From: Icerya purchasi
Lineage: Eukaryota; Arthropoda; Insecta; Hemiptera; Monophlebidae
Assembly: GCA_039619475.1 (NCBI GenBank)
Contig: CM077116.1
Span: 103,709,164 to 103,773,163 of the forward strand
Direction: 5' to 3'
DNA length: 64,000 nucleotides
Positions within the stretch are counted from its first letter, which is position 1. Each line of letters starts with the position of its first letter. Positions 42,831 through 55,593 of this stretch are shown here, piece after piece. The notes under the pieces are model-generated. The model saw only the letters and a list, made by a program, of their open reading frames with translations. It had not been told where the DNA came from and did no database searches. A program made the position numbers and the translations under genes.

Positions 42831-43030
42831 AAATGATGTTGTGTCTTTACTTGTTTACTCCCCCATATGTACACGCATCTTTTTCGGGTGTGTTTTTTTT
42901 TTTTTTTTCAGTATGGCATTCCCTAATTTGGCCGCCGGAAAAATACTATAAAACTACACAAAATTTTTTGATATATAATTTTCTCTTGTACCCTTTTTCT
43001 TTTTTCTTATTTCTTTTCTCTTTTTAATTA

Positions 43031-43316
43031 TTGAATTGTCCTTTCTGTGGTCAAGATGTTGCTCCCTCAACTCCTCACAGACTGTGCGACTGTCCAGCAC
43101 TATCACCTCACCGGCCCCCTTCAATTAATAAAAAAACAGTCACCGACATTCTTGAGAATTCGCCCAATGCAATTTTATCTGTAACACAATTTATCAGAAC
43201 TAGCAGAATAAGCAGATATCTATAAAAATAAACTGCGCATCTTCGTACTGTAATAGCCACAGCAATTAAACACGGTACAGGATGTTGCTTTCACAAGAAA
43301 AAAAAAAAAAAAAAAT
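43031..43316 (+). pseudogene. Extreme 3' end of a LINE
   Basis: A 64-residue plus-strand frame reads 'NCPFCGQDVAPSTPHRLCDC', the C-terminal zinc motif of a LINE ORF2, and stops at 43225. A 3' UTR and an A-tail follow (43300-43316). AATTAT occurs just before the fragment and just after the tail, a possible short target duplication. Confidence 0.65.
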
Positions 43317-45540
43317 TATCCTTATTATATTTCTTTATTAATGTATTATTTCCTTCAGCTACTCACCCAGAGAAAGTAATATTATCACCGTTATCTACGC
43401 GTAATGAGTTCACTCGCTATTATCAGTTCACCGGACAATAAGCTACCTTACATCTCGGCTACCGTATTTCCCTTTCATGTCGGTTAATAGACACACGCCA
43501 TAGAAGGAATAGTTTTTTCTTATCTTGTTTTTAAATTGTGGTCTTTTTAATAATAAATTCATTAGTATTTAAGATTTTCAGTTTTTAATCCTTTTAAATT
43601 GTATTTATTTTCATATTTAATTTCGTGCGTAGTATAACTATTTCGGTTAAACTTCAACAAGTATCTTTAAGAACAAGAAATTAACACTGTATTCAAGGAT
43701 AACATTAGTTATATACTCGTGATTTTTTGAAGTGTTCACATATTTAAGGAATTACTTGAGTAAAAAAAAAATCCTAGTCACCGTAATACAAACAAAGGTA
43801 TACCTATTTACACAGCCAATTGTATTTAACGACGACTTTTAAACTATTTTTGGCGTCATATTTCTTCTTTTTATACTTACACGTGCAAGAAATGTAGAAA
43901 TATTTTCGATTATTTCGCTACCGGGTCAATTAGTCTAATTTAGAACGTTTTTCATTGCTGCGTCGTAGGATCAACTCCCAAATGACGTTAGCCAGTGTTG
44001 GGACTAAACTTTGCCGGGTAGCTTACAGAAGAGCCACGCTCGGAAATCAACTAAGACGCAAATATTTTCTCGACACTGACCATGATTTTTCTGTCCGCTC
44101 TCAAATATCAGAAATGTAGTGATACGTGAGTCAGTCATCTGAAGACGTCTCGTACTCATCATCTCATTCCTTCAAGTTGGTTTCTTGGTCGTCCGTTTGC
44201 GGTGGGCAATTGCATTAATAATTTCAAAGGAAATTTTGTCTGACTAGTGGTAGAAGTTTGACCGTTTACAAAACCAATAGAATGCAGCTTTTCCCACACT
44301 ATATAATCTAAGAGGAACGTTCTTGCTATTGCGCGCAAAGCTGTTTGATAGTGCTGTTTTATAAACGCTACATATTAACAATACCCGGCTGTCAGCCTGA
44401 GTAAAAGTGCAATAGACCTGTCAACAATGAACGACGGTGTGTTCCTCGTTGCTTAGCGGCCGGCTAATACATAACATTCTTCTACGATAACATCGAAATC
44501 ATACAGCTCCTGGTAGTGCACCAGTAATTTTAACCAATTGAATTGTAATCTCGAAACCGAAATATTCACCGTTTGATTGAAATCAGTATGTTATATTATA
44601 AACAGAAAACAATGCCTCTAACATTAATGCTGTATAACGTATGAAACTGTCAGAAATTGGGTAGTATCCATGGGATCAACTATTGCTGTTGTTATTGCAA
44701 TATTGGTAGCATTGTTTTTAAGAATTGTTTTTTCTTCAAAATGTAGAATTTCAGGCGTATAGAAGATAGAAAACATCTCATTACCTTTTCGTATGTTCCA
44801 ACAACTTTGATTTCAAATTACGTTAAGTTTACATGTAGAAATTGATAAATTGTGCAATCCTGAAAGAATTGACGGAACCTAATGCAGATACATATAGTCG
44901 GTGAATATGCGCGAGTATTTATTCTTGAAACTATTTTCGTCATACATATTTAAACATTTTGAAGTTTGATTTAGTTGTTGATGTGAATAATTTGTTGCGA
45001 CGAAATCTTTTCAGTGTCAATGTTTATATTTCTCTATATTTTAGAATGTAGCACATGAGGCATAATAGACTGAATGTGCAGTTTGTTTGTGTTTAAAAAA
45101 TTTTCCGAAGTAATATATGTTTTTCTGAACCTGTTAACCGCCGGTACTTTCCAAATAATCTGTTTGAATTTTATCATGTAAACAAAACTGGATTATTAAG
45201 ATCAAAAGCTTAATGTATGTTACAGAGCAAAATGAGTTTAATATGTTTCCTAAATATTGAATATGAGGGAAATTTTCTCCCAGTGGTTCTTAGAAATGAT
45301 TTTGAAACCTCATTCCTTTGTAAGAGATGTTATATATAGTGGCGAACATGAAAATAGAGAATCGGGAACGATAGTGCCTAAGAAGTCTTAGAACGCATAA
45401 TAATGCACGGAATAGAAAAACTTGCCAGTGTAGCGGGTAGAATATGTACTAAAGAATAATGAACGCATGAAAAAAACTCAGGTGGGGCACCGATAATTTA
45501 CAAAAAAAAAAAAAATGAATACCTGAATCTGCTGCGAGCA
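43317..45540. other. No gene seen
   Basis: More mixed base composition than the surroundings, but no reading frame over 60 residues with recognisable content, and no repeat was noted. Nothing in it can be assigned. Confidence 0.4.
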
Positions 45541-45599
45541 TATAAATAGGTAACTCGGAGAATAAAAAAAAACAACACAAAAATGTAACAATCGCACTA

Positions 45600-46600
45600 C
45601 AAATTTAGTATTTGGTTGGTCCTTCTTTGTTTGCGATTATTGCCTGACATCTGGGCGCTATTGACTCGATCAGCCGGGTGCATCGGTCCTCTGGAATGTT
45701 TCGCCATCCTTCTTTTGTGACGCGATACAGCTCATTCAGATTTAACGGTTGTTTTGCTTTCACATTCTTATCAACATTCCACAACGTTTCAATAGGATTT
45801 AGGTCTGGAGACTGCGTGGGCTACGCCATACAGTTAATATTATTGTCACGAAAGTAGCTCTTAGCCATTTTGATGTATGCGTATGGAATTAAATAGTTCT
45901 TCAACATGTCTACATACTGAAAACGACCCATTTTGCCGTGGATCTGATAAATGGATCTGGGTCACTGCTCCCCATACCAGCTTAGACCATGATCGAGCCA
46001 CCACCTTCTTTGACTGTCGACTTCAGACATCTGGGTCTGAACTCTTCACCAGAACGATGTCTGACGTATGTTTTCCAATTTGAATCAAACCGATTAAATT
46101 CAGATTCATCTATGAGTGGTACTTTTGACCACTGTTCTAGACTCCAATGGAGATTTTTTTTGGCAAAGGCTAATCGTGCTTTTATGTTTTTCAAACAAAG
46201 AAGAGGTTTCTTGCGTGCAATGCGTCCTGATAACTCAAATTCTCTCAAACGACATCTGACAGGGTGTACGCTTATCTTCACTTTTGTTTACTTCATAATT
46301 TCGGCGTAAATGTCAATAACCGTTTTGAACTTGTCTTTTTCCGAGAGTCGATGCATTATGCGGTCCACGTGCGGCGTAGTTTTTCGCTGTCTGTGCGCCC
46401 GAATCTTGTTTTCAAAATTTTTTTGTTGGTCTATGTGCTTCAGAGCTTGGAGGCATGCATTCACTGAAATTTTTAACCGCTTCGATATTGCAGATAATGT
46501 CATACCTCGGTTTCGTAATCTGTGGATTGTAATATGTTTTCTTCTTCCAATTGTTGAACACACTGATTCGAACTTTGATTAATACACACGGTTCGTATTA
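45600..46600 (-). pseudogene. Tc1/Tc3-like transposase relic
   Basis: Minus-strand frames 46563-46288 and 46281-45982 together form the N-terminal two thirds of a Tc1-family transposase. They carry a helix-turn-helix ('LRNRGMTLSAISKRLKISVN'), a second DNA-binding half ('RLREFELSGRIARKKPLL') and the catalytic 'LIDESEFNRFDSNWKTYVRH' followed by 'VKEGGGSIMV'. The C-terminal part, down to about 45600, is in other frames with stops. It is a different family from the Tc1 at 24514-26049. Terminal repeats were not located. Confidence 0.7.
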
Positions 46601-46639
46601 ACTGTGTCCCACTGCAATTCTTGTGTATCATACGCATCG

Positions 46640-47290
46640 CATTTTTTTATTTATTATTATTATTATTAAATAACATATGGAGAACCCGCAAGGCAACCGC
46701 CCGTCTGTAGGTTCCCATCACAGTTACAACGTTTATTTGTAATAAAGTTACAATCGATCATATACAATTAACCGCTTAACTAACAAATGTGTCACAAAAC
46801 AAACGTAAAAACAAACGTAATATAAATTTCCACTAAAAATAACAGCATAACGCATAATTCAAAATCTAAACAAAATAAGGCAAAACATAAAAGCAATTCG
46901 TATAGAAACCCAATGCAAGAAAAATGTAAAATAAAAAAAAAATAAAAAATCACTTATCACATACTCCTTCCAACTCTTTTAGTTGCAATCATTGTAGTTG
47001 CTCAACAGCCAATTTTTAATTTCTAAGAGGCAATTTTTTTTATTCTTTATTTTTATAATATCCGTCGGAATTTTCCCTAACAAGTCAATCAGTACAGCGT
47101 CCTTTGTTCTATCAATATAATTATTTATACCTTTAGGCTTAATATATGTAATTTTTGACGAAGCTTTAGTTATCTTCACTATATTCCTAGTCTTAAGGTC
47201 GATAAGGTTCAGCTTATAATCATATAAAATAAATAAATAATATCTTAGTTTAGTCGGTAATTCTTCCATTTCCTTCCACCAATTAAGGTT
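46640..47290 (-). pseudogene. 3' fragment of an unidentified non-LTR element
   Basis: A minus-strand frame of 96 residues (47269-46979) is followed by 330 bp of non-coding DNA ending in an AT-rich (TAA)n tail at about 46645-46665. The tail and layout fit the 3' end of an I-type LINE or a derived SINE. The peptide ('MEELPTKLRYYLFILYDYKL') has no motif I can place. Confidence 0.4.
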
Positions 47291-47299
47291 ACCCCTTCT

Positions 47300-48547
47300 T
47301 TGACATAAATCCTTTCTTACTATGAGTTTTAAGCTTTTTTTATGAATAGCATATTTTTTTTAATGCGGTGACGGATTAAAAATTGAGATTACAATGATGA
47401 TGCAGTGAACAAGCTCGTCATTTTACTGATTGTAATTACGTTTTATTAATTGTTGAATGGTAAATTCTCCCTTCTTTTTTCATCGGATTTGTGGACTCTG
47501 TTTTTACAGAGGGGCCATAATGTAAGATACACTTTATCCTTTTATCCTTCTCAACAGCACTTGGGCTCTGCTTTCGCAGTTGTGGCCATAGTGTTAAAAG
47601 GTATATTCTGTTCTTTCTTCTGTCGAGTATTGCAAATTATCACATTTTTAAAACATATTTGCCTATTTTGATTGTTATTTTTGGTGCTATCGTAGCTAGT
47701 GGTTAAAAAAATTAAAACTTGGAAAGAATGTTTAAGTATACTGGAACTAAAATTTTTGAGGAGCGAGAGCATATTTTAGTGAAATGACAAGGATCACATA
47801 AAAAGACAACAAATGATTTCCCAAATATGCAAGCCAGGGCCGAAATGAAAAAATAAGAAACCAACTTTGTAATTAGTCAATTAATTAGAAATGGCAGCTT
47901 TCGCAATCATTTCGCAAAATGTTCCGTTAAAAATAAAAGTGATAATGTGATCTTTGTGATGTTCAATAGCATCAAATTGGAAGGTTATAAAAAGAAATTT
48001 GAAGTAAGTAGTGAAATGAATTTCACAATTATTTTCAAAAATGAATTTCAGAGATTGATTAATTACCTATTTTATCTTTATATGCTGAAAGCAAGCACAA
48101 AATTGTTTACTAACTAAAAATAATATTGTTCCAATTAATATTTTAATAAAGTCTTGTTGTTCAACTTGGAGTGTATGTATCATTATTTTTTTAAAAGAAT
48201 ATATTTTATTAATTGTAAACAAACACTAAATGATAAAAAAAAAGGTATACACTTATCCGCATAAACGTTTTCGGGCTAAGTCTATCTTAGGGTGGAAAAA
48301 TAAAAATAAAAATATGGACATAGTACCGGACATCTGTCGCGAACCAATTACAAAATTTAAAGCATGGACATAAAATAGAAATACTTTTGGCGAAAAAATA
48401 GGGAAATTATTATTTTATTTTTTGTTCGCAACACATATTTCTGTTTTATGTTCATGTTTTAATCTTACTGTTTGCAGCTGAATGGTATTCTCTATGAGCT
48501 TCTTTCCTTTTTCTTTCCTGTTTTTGGTTACCTCATTTCTGAAGATT
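47300..48547. other. No gene seen
   Basis: AT-rich sequence with short unconvincing frames only. Confidence 0.4.
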
Positions 48548-49877
48548 TTTTTTTTTTTTTTTTTGAAATATTTATGTTTTTTATCCTGGTTAGACTTCGG
48601 GCCGTGTATAATATCTAGACTATTACAGCCCAAGAGTCTCTGGTTACAGAACTGCCCTTAATCTATTGCCCCTGACGAATTGAAACATTGCGCACTGGTT
48701 CACTTCTAAATTCGAGACGACATGGCTGAGATTATCAAATCCGTGTCTCATTCTGGAAGGTTGGAATATAGGGAAATTTATGACAATATGCTCAACTGCC
48801 GGTGGCTCTTGTGCGCGGCAGAACGGACAGGTAGTCGTGGGATAGTTACGTGTGACCGAGGCGTAAGTAGTTAAGCGCACGATAATATACTCGAAAGGCC
48901 TCTACTCCGGTGGTGGTATGGGGTGGAGATTGTTCTTGGGTCCACTGTTCCATTATTTTAATTCGTATTACATCTGATATTTGATGGTGCCCAAGGATGT
49001 TTTCTGGACTGGGGACTGTAACGATTGAGTGAGCTGCTGTGTCCGCCCTTTCATTCCCTGGGATTCCAGCATGACTTGGGACCCACAACACAATTAGATT
49101 ATAACCCTTTTCAGCAATGTCACTGATGTATATTATAAACAAGGTTACGCTAAGCACAGAGCCTTGAGGTATGCCATTCTCGATGCTTACCGCATCAGAG
49201 ACTTGCGAATCGATCCTGACCCATATATATAGTTCGGTCTGATGAGTAGTTTTTATCATTCTGCCTGCCATCTGTATTCTTCGTAATTTGTTTATAAGAC
49301 CTTGCCGCCAGAGGCGGCTATAGGCTTTTTCAATATCGAACAATATAGTTATCAGATGTTGTTGGCTTTTGAACACAGATAAGATCTGCCTTTGAAAGTT
49401 CGCCAGATGACACGATGTTGATTTAGCCTTCCAGCATCCGGCTTGTATTGTGGAGAGGATATTCTTGGATTCACAAAAAGAGACTGTTCACCATTTTAGC
49501 AAGTATTTTAGATAGTGTACTCAACAGTGAGATAGGGCGGTAGCTACTGGGTAGTAAAGGATCCTTATTCTGTTCTAAGATCGGAATAACAATTGCCCTT
49601 TCCATGAGGTTGGAATGTTACCTTGTTCCCAGATCTGGTTATAAATGTTTAACAGATATAGCCTTACCGCCGTGGGAAGGAACTTCAGCATGAAAGGATG
49701 GATGGAATCTGCACCAGGTGCACTTGCCTTGTTGTCTAAAGCCAAATTTAACTTGAACAAGGAGAACGGTTGATCGTACTGATCCATGCTGTTGGAAGGT
49801 GAAAGAGAAACGCCATCTTTCTTATTTGTATGCGACAAAAAGAATGATACATTATAGTAATAAGTAAAAAAAAAAAA

Positions 49878-49917
<40 letters not shown>

Positions 49918-49990
49918 ATGATGAATAAGAATTCGTTGAGGAAGTTTCGGAGAAATGCTTTGCTAGTATATTTCTCTCATAATAATAGTT
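48548..49990 (-). pseudogene. LINE ORF2 relic with RT-to-RNase H deletion
   Basis: Minus strand; the A-tail is the T-run at 48548-48564. From 5' to 3': 49838-49575 has the RT entry region ('NKASAPGADSIHPFMLKFLP', 'WEQGNIPTSWKG'). 49376-48846 has 'TILFDIEKAYSRLWRQGL' and 'ENGIPQGSVLSVTLFIIYISD', then jumps directly to the end of RNase H ('LWVPSHAGIPGNERADTAA'), so the catalytic FADD, thumb and most of RNase H are missing. 48880-48644 has the zinc tail 'CPFCRAQEPPAVEHIV'. A tiny A-tailed insertion lies at 49849-49909. Confidence 0.75.
49849..49909 (+). mobile_element. Minute A-tailed retro-insertion
   Basis: AAAAAGAATGAT occurs at 49837-49848 and again at 49910-49921. Between them are only about 15 bp of unique sequence (ACATTATAGTAATAAGT) and a long A-run. 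This is the signature of a severely 5'-truncated LINE-mediated insertion into the older LINE relic. Confidence 0.6.
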
Positions 49991-50998
49991 TAATCATGAG
50001 TTCCGATCGGTCTTTTGTTTGTCTGTTCAACTTTATTTCTTTCCGCGTTCAACAATGGATAAGAAGTATTCGGTTAGCTTGTTCCATTTATTTACCTAGC
50101 GTAAAATTTCCGCTATCTACATAACGTTTATTTAATTTACCTCTAATCTTATTTCTAATATCGCTGATTTTTCGTTTACCGATATTTCATTTATTATTTT
50201 AGTCGTATTTTTATTTATTTATTTTTTTTAAATTTAATTTCTTTTCTTTTTTCTAAGTTGTATAAGCTGGTCTAAGGGATCTTCTATGCTAATTGCGCGC
50301 AGCCCCTACTTCCTCTCGAGCGCTTCTCCCAAAAGTTCTAAATTCCCCTCTCTTCCCCGCTCTAAATCCTCCACTTTCCACAAAACTTCCAAACCCAAAT
50401 CTCATTCAAAGCATTCTCCTCAATTCCCCATCGCCCTCACATTACTCTTGTTTCCCATCAAACGGTTGTGCTCTGAGTCATGGTGATTTCCCCAATCCAA
50501 TCCCTTCATATCTTCCAATCACTTACCAGTTCTTCTTAGTCTCTCTCCTAGTTCCTCTCATAACGATGCTTCTTTTGTTGTCCCCAATCTTTCCGCAGTA
50601 ATCATGGAACTCTTCGCTTGTTTTAACATAGCGTCTTCCTCCACGTTCTTTGGTAATCTTTCAGCCTTCCTATCTAATCACGTTCATTTTAACTAAACCA
50701 TCTCTTTCATTTTTTTTTCTTTCTTTTGACCCTGTTCCTCATGTTGCATTCCACTCTTTATTTGTCGTCCTTATATCTCTGTTTTTCTCTTGCCTCTGTT
50801 TTGCCAAGGATAACTGTTCGCTCAGGACTTATTAACTTAAAACTTTCTACAGTTCTAATTTTAATTAATTTTTCCTTTTTTTTTTTTTTTTTTTTTTTTT
50901 GAGCATGTCGGCTAAGGACGTTACTCACTTCAACGGTATGATGGTATTAATAATTATAAAGGAAAAATATTACTTTATGTTACATGGTTATTTCATTA

Positions 50999-51290
50999 CG
51001 GGAGGAAGCCTACAAACTGGTCCGTCAACCCAGTTCGTGCAGGTATTTCTCCCGCCTCTTTTTTAACACTATTACGGAAGGAAGCCTACAAACTGGTTCT
51101 CAACCCAGTTCGTGCAGGTATTTCTCCCGCCTCTTTTTTAACACTATTACGGAAGGAAGCCTACAAACTGGTTCTCAACCCAGTTCGTGCAGGTATTTCT
51201 CCCGCCTCTTTTTTAACACTATTACGGAAGGAAGCCTACAAACTGGTCGTCAACCCAGTTCGTGCAGGTATTTCTCCCATTTTTTTTTAA
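50999..51290 (+). repeat. Four tandem copies of a 75-bp unit
   Basis: GAAGCCTACAAACTGGT starts at 51005, 51081, 51156 and 51231, giving 75-76 bp periods. Each unit contains CAACCCAGTTCGTGCAGGT and a pyrimidine-rich end. Copies are nearly identical. Lying 250 bp before a LINE endonuclease ORF, they look like 5' UTR promoter monomers of that LINE. Confidence 0.85.
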
Positions 51291-51547
51291 CACTGACTGT
51301 ACCCCTAATGGCGAGGCACCTACAATTTTGCGTGTAGCCAATCTTGGGCAACTCTTCTCTCGATTACTCGTTCTCTTTTTACCAACTTCTCATTTAAGTT
51401 GGAAGATCGTCTACAATCGATCTCCTCTTATTTATTACACTCTTCCTGTTACCTTTGCATTCTTTTCTTTTATTTTAAATCCAGCGTTGCCTTCTCCCAC
51501 TTCTCTTTCTCATCCTTTTAGTTCTTTTTCATCCCTTTCTAGCAGTA

Positions 51548-52030
51548 TGTCACGGTATTGCGCCTTGAACATCCTGCAATGGAATTTCCGCAGCTTAAAA
51601 GCTAATAAACTAAGTATAGAGTGTTTATTATACTTTTATAATATCCATGTAGCGCTGTTATCTGAAACTTGGCTTAAATCCTCCTGGTCTCTACATTTCT
51701 ATAGTTATTCTCTAGTTCGATCTGATCGTGTGGATGGGTATGGTGGTGTTGCGATTCTAATTAGACGCGGTCTATCCTATCTCACTCACAATATCCCGCG
51801 TCTTCTTCCGCCCCTTTCTAACCTCCCTAACATGACTCATATTTTACTTAACAATCTTCTCCCGAATCCTATACATATTGTTTGCATGAACTCCAACGTC
51901 TCCAGTCTTCCTTCGCCTTTATTCTTTTCATCATTATCTGATCCGTTCATTATTGGTGGGGACTGGAATGCGCACTCCCCTTTTTGGGGTTGCACAAGGT
52001 GCAATCCTAATGGTGTGATTCTTGTATTTT
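51548..52030 (+). pseudogene. LINE ORF2 start: endonuclease domain, truncated
   Basis: A plus-strand frame from an ATG at 51548. 'LNILQWNFRSLKANK' and 'VALLSETWLKSS' are the first two APE-type endonuclease motifs, and 'FIIGGDWNAHSPFWG' is the third. It is cut near 52030, where a T-run abuts a LINE in the opposite orientation. The SDH motif and all of the RT are missing. The 5' region with the 75-bp repeats belongs to the same element. Confidence 0.75.
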
Positions 52031-52034
52031 TTTT

Positions 52035-55020
52035 TTTCAATGATCGTTCTGTTTCGATTTATTTTTCCAGTTGCTCTGTTCGCTATTTCGTTTCCCTCGA
52101 TGCCGCTGTGTCCAGGTATCCATTTGAAGTATATTATATTTTTATTTTTTTTGAGTTTACCAATAATATTTAATATATTGCATAATATGTTATCGGCAAT
52201 AGATTTTTTTCCAATTATTTTTTGTATTGTTGATATGGAATCTGTCAATATTAAATTTTTTTTATTTTGTACTTCCCAATTGTTTCTAATGCTCCCTGAA
52301 TAACTATTATTTCCGCTGTATATGACGAATAAAGTCTTGGGAGTCGAAATGATTTTTATGTGTACAAATAAGTTTCCGTCGTTTTTTATCAAAAATTAGG
52401 AATTTATTGTGAATGAACGGTACATTACCTTTTATTCAAAGTATTGTCCATCACTAGCTACTACCTTTTCTTATCTTTCTGGCAGCATTCGGATACTACG
52501 TCGGAAGAACTCTTCATCTTTTGAAGCTATCAATGAATCGACCCAAAGTAATAATGGGGTCTTTTTATCCTCCCAATATTTATTCTGCATCGAAATATTT
52601 TCAATATCTATTAATAGGGTGTTGTCTTTGTGTTTTATATTTTAGGAATTCTTTGTTTGAACTTTTTTGTAAGAAAAAACTAACTGGTAGCTCAGCTCCT
52701 TTAATCTGATTTACATGGTTAGGTGAAGATGACATTGTTTCTAAGTCCAATTTGAGCGCTTTATTCTGTATCATCTCTATTGCTTTAAATTTTGTTTTTG
52801 CCATTGTAGCGCATATAATTCCGGAATATTCAATATGTGTTTTTATTAGTGATCTATAAATCACCAGGTTGGTTAGTGGGTGACGGCTCCATTTTAATCC
52901 ATTAATTGCCCTTAGTATATTAAGTCCTTTGTAGCATTTTTTTATTATTTTAAGTATCAAAGTAAATTCCTAAATATTTGTAAAATTCTGTTATTTCTAT
53001 CGTTTTATGGTTTATTCTTAAATACAGCTAGCATTAAGTCTGTGACTAGTAAGTATATTATTCCTTTTGTTTTATCAACTGACAGATTTAAATTTAAAGA
53101 ATTCATTATATTCATTAATTTATTCAGTGATTTTTGGCTTTGTATTGTAGTCGTTCTTAATGTGGCAGCTGTGGTATATAGGACTATATCGTCTGCAAAT
53201 TTTAAAATTTTTGTTTTCTTCTGGAATTTAATTTTATCCAGGTATATGGTGTATATTGTGTATAGAATTGGACTTAATATCGATCTCTGCGTTATCCCTT
53301 CATTGCATATAACTGCTGTATCCTTATATATTTTTCCTTGATGTTTAAACACAATCTTCCTGTTACTGTAATAATTAAATATCCAGTTACATAATATGGA
53401 GCTAATACCGATTTATCTCATTATTCTGTGTAATGTTTTTAAGTTTACTTTGTCGTAAGCAGATTTCACGTCTAAAAAAACTGCTATTGTATAATAGTTC
53501 TTTGACATATTTATTTGTAAATCTGTATTAAATATATAATATTTAGGTTGTCTCTTGCAGATGCTTTTTTTTTAAAAGCCATATTGAGTTTTTGGAAATA
53601 TATTTCTATTAAATAATCATCACTCCATTTGATTTTTAATTAGTAGTTCCATAGTTTTCCTTACACATGATAATAGTGTTATTGGCCTATATGATGTATG
53701 TACATTTTTTCCCTTATCAGGTTTTAGAATTGGGCAAATTAGTTGATCTTTCCAAGATTCTGGGATATAATTTTGTTGTAGTGAATAATTATAAATTTCT
53801 AATAATAATGTTAGTCCCACTTCTGATAAATTTATTATTGCTGCATATGGTATCTTATACACTCCTACACTAGTATTTTTATTATGGTTGATAACTATTT
53901 TTAGTTCTTCCATTGTAAATGGAGTGTTAAAAAATTCATAGTTTTCCACAGTTTCTTGGTTATCTATATTCGGACGTTCTATATTTTCTTCTGATTTGTA
54001 TTGATTGATAAATGGGATGATCTAGTTTGGTTTTGTTAAATTATTGTATACGTTGTTATTTATTGTTTTCATACTTTTTATTTTTTCCCAGACGGATTTA
54101 ATGCTTTGTCGTGGGTTTAATTTGGAACAAAATTCATACCAACTTTCCTTTTTGCGTTTTTTTATGTATTTTTTACATTTTGCTACTTATTTTTTATATA
54201 TAATATAGTTATTCATTTATTGGAGTTTTATTAAATATATTTAGCCTAAGTCTCCTTCTAGCTATCATTTTATTACATTCTTCGTTCCATTAACTATTAA
54301 TTGTGTCATATTGCTTATTTTTTTTTCCTTCTATTTTTTTTTTGAACTTGAGTTTGTGCTAAGTTCGTTATTTTATAATATTCTGTAACATTTTATATTA
54401 GCTAGCTGTTGTTTCTCTGTAAAATTTTTGTTTATCCAAAGAGAATAAGTTTTCCGTGGTTTTTATTTGATATTTTTTCCAATTTATGTTTTTATTAATT
54501 TTTGGATTTGAGATTCTTAAATTAATTTTGTCTCTGTGTGTGGTTTTTCCCCCCAATTTGCATCATGATTGGATAATGACCGCTTCCCACTGTGTCGTTT
54601 ATTTTTTCCCATTTCGTTTTTATTGCTACATCTGGAGTAGATAACGTTAGATCAATATTATCACTTTTTTGTCCATACGATCCTACGCGAGTATGTTCGC
54701 GAGTATTTATTATAATTAAATTATTAAAAAAAAAAAAATTAAATTATTATTTTCGATATATTCGGTTAAAGCTATTCCTTCATTATTGGTAGTAGTGTTA
54801 CCCTATGCTCTATGCAGACAATTCATACCTCCCATTATGAGATAAGAGCTACTAATTGCCATATTATTTTGGATATTAGCCCGGTCGCCTTCTATCATTA
54901 TGTGGTTAAGCGCGGCACAGATTGCTATAATATTTACTTATTTTTCAAGTAGTTTTATTTTAATTGATATTGTATCAACTTTTGTATTATAGTTTGATAT
55001 TGCGATAGTTTTTTTTTTTT
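52035..55020 (-). pseudogene. LINE ORF2 relic: endonuclease, RT and RNase H
   Basis: Minus strand, many lesions. Endonuclease fragments at about 55000-54550 ('SSYLIMGGMN', 'SGHYP'). RT at 53949-53620 ('IPESWKDQLICPILKPDKG', 'YRPITLLSC') and 53352-53005 ('KFADDIVLYT'). The RT C-terminal part is at 52960-52601 ('IYRSLIKTHIEYSG'). RNase H at 52392-52040 ('LILTDSISTI', 'WIPGHSGIEGNEIANRA'). The low end meets a T-run at 52028-52039. The order and the RNase H fit a Jockey/R1-like or I-like LINE. No full frame survives. Confidence 0.75.
53649..53856 (-). repeat. 208-bp inverted duplicate, arm A
   Basis: A stretch of the LINE RT whose near-identical copy lies in the opposite orientation at 55386-55593. 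Only a few mismatches are seen by eye. Confidence 0.85.
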
Positions 55021-55139
55021 TACAAGTAGTTAATGCCTATAATACAGCTATTACTCAATTTAAAATTCTTAAATACAATTAATAATTTTTGATTTAATCT
55101 TCCTTCTTCTTCTTCTTATCGTATAATCAATTGTCGGTT

Positions 55140-55364
55140 ATATAAGAAATGTGGTAAATAATAATACATAATTCTTAATTATAATTCTAGTTTCAATTTT
55201 GTTAACCGGTCTATGGCTCCTTCTTTTAGTTCATTTATATCCTCTAACGTTAAATGTGAGGGTGCAAATTCATTATAGTCATCCAGTATATGTTGCATTG
55301 TCTGTTTGGAATTTCGGCACTGGCATGCAGCTGCCAACCCCATTTGTGCATTAAATAACCGCAT
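55140..55364 (-). pseudogene. C-terminal end of a LINE ORF2
   Basis: A 61-residue minus-strand frame, 'CQCRNSKQTMQHILDDYNEF', has the Cys-x-Cys...His zinc motif found at the C-terminus of many LINE polyproteins. Stop at 55179. The rest of the element is not adjacent. Confidence 0.5.
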
Positions 55365-55385
55365 CTTCCTTGTCCAGTTCTAATT

Positions 55386-55593
55386 AAGATACCATATGCA
55401 GCAATAATAAATTTATCAGAAGTGGGACTAACATTATTATTAGAAATTTATAATTATTCATTACAACAAAATCATATCCCAGAATCTTGGAAAGATCAAC
55501 TAATTTTCCTAACTCTAAAACCTGATAAGGGAAAAAATGTACATACATCATATAGGCCAATAACACTATTATCATGTGTAGGGAAAACTATGG
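55386..55593 (+). repeat. 208-bp inverted duplicate, arm B
   Basis: Reverse-complement copy of 53649-53856, carrying the same RT segment ('IPESWKDQLI', 'YRPITLLSC') on the plus strand. It ends abruptly at 55593, next to an unrelated minus-strand LINE. Confidence 0.85.

Noticed and set aside
46310..46582. Plus-strand frames opposite the Tc1-like relic
   Set aside because: Antisense shadows of a recognisable transposase on the minus strand.
50999..51290. CRISPR-like array
   Set aside because: The 75-bp units are directly adjacent without unique spacers, and the context is a eukaryotic LINE.
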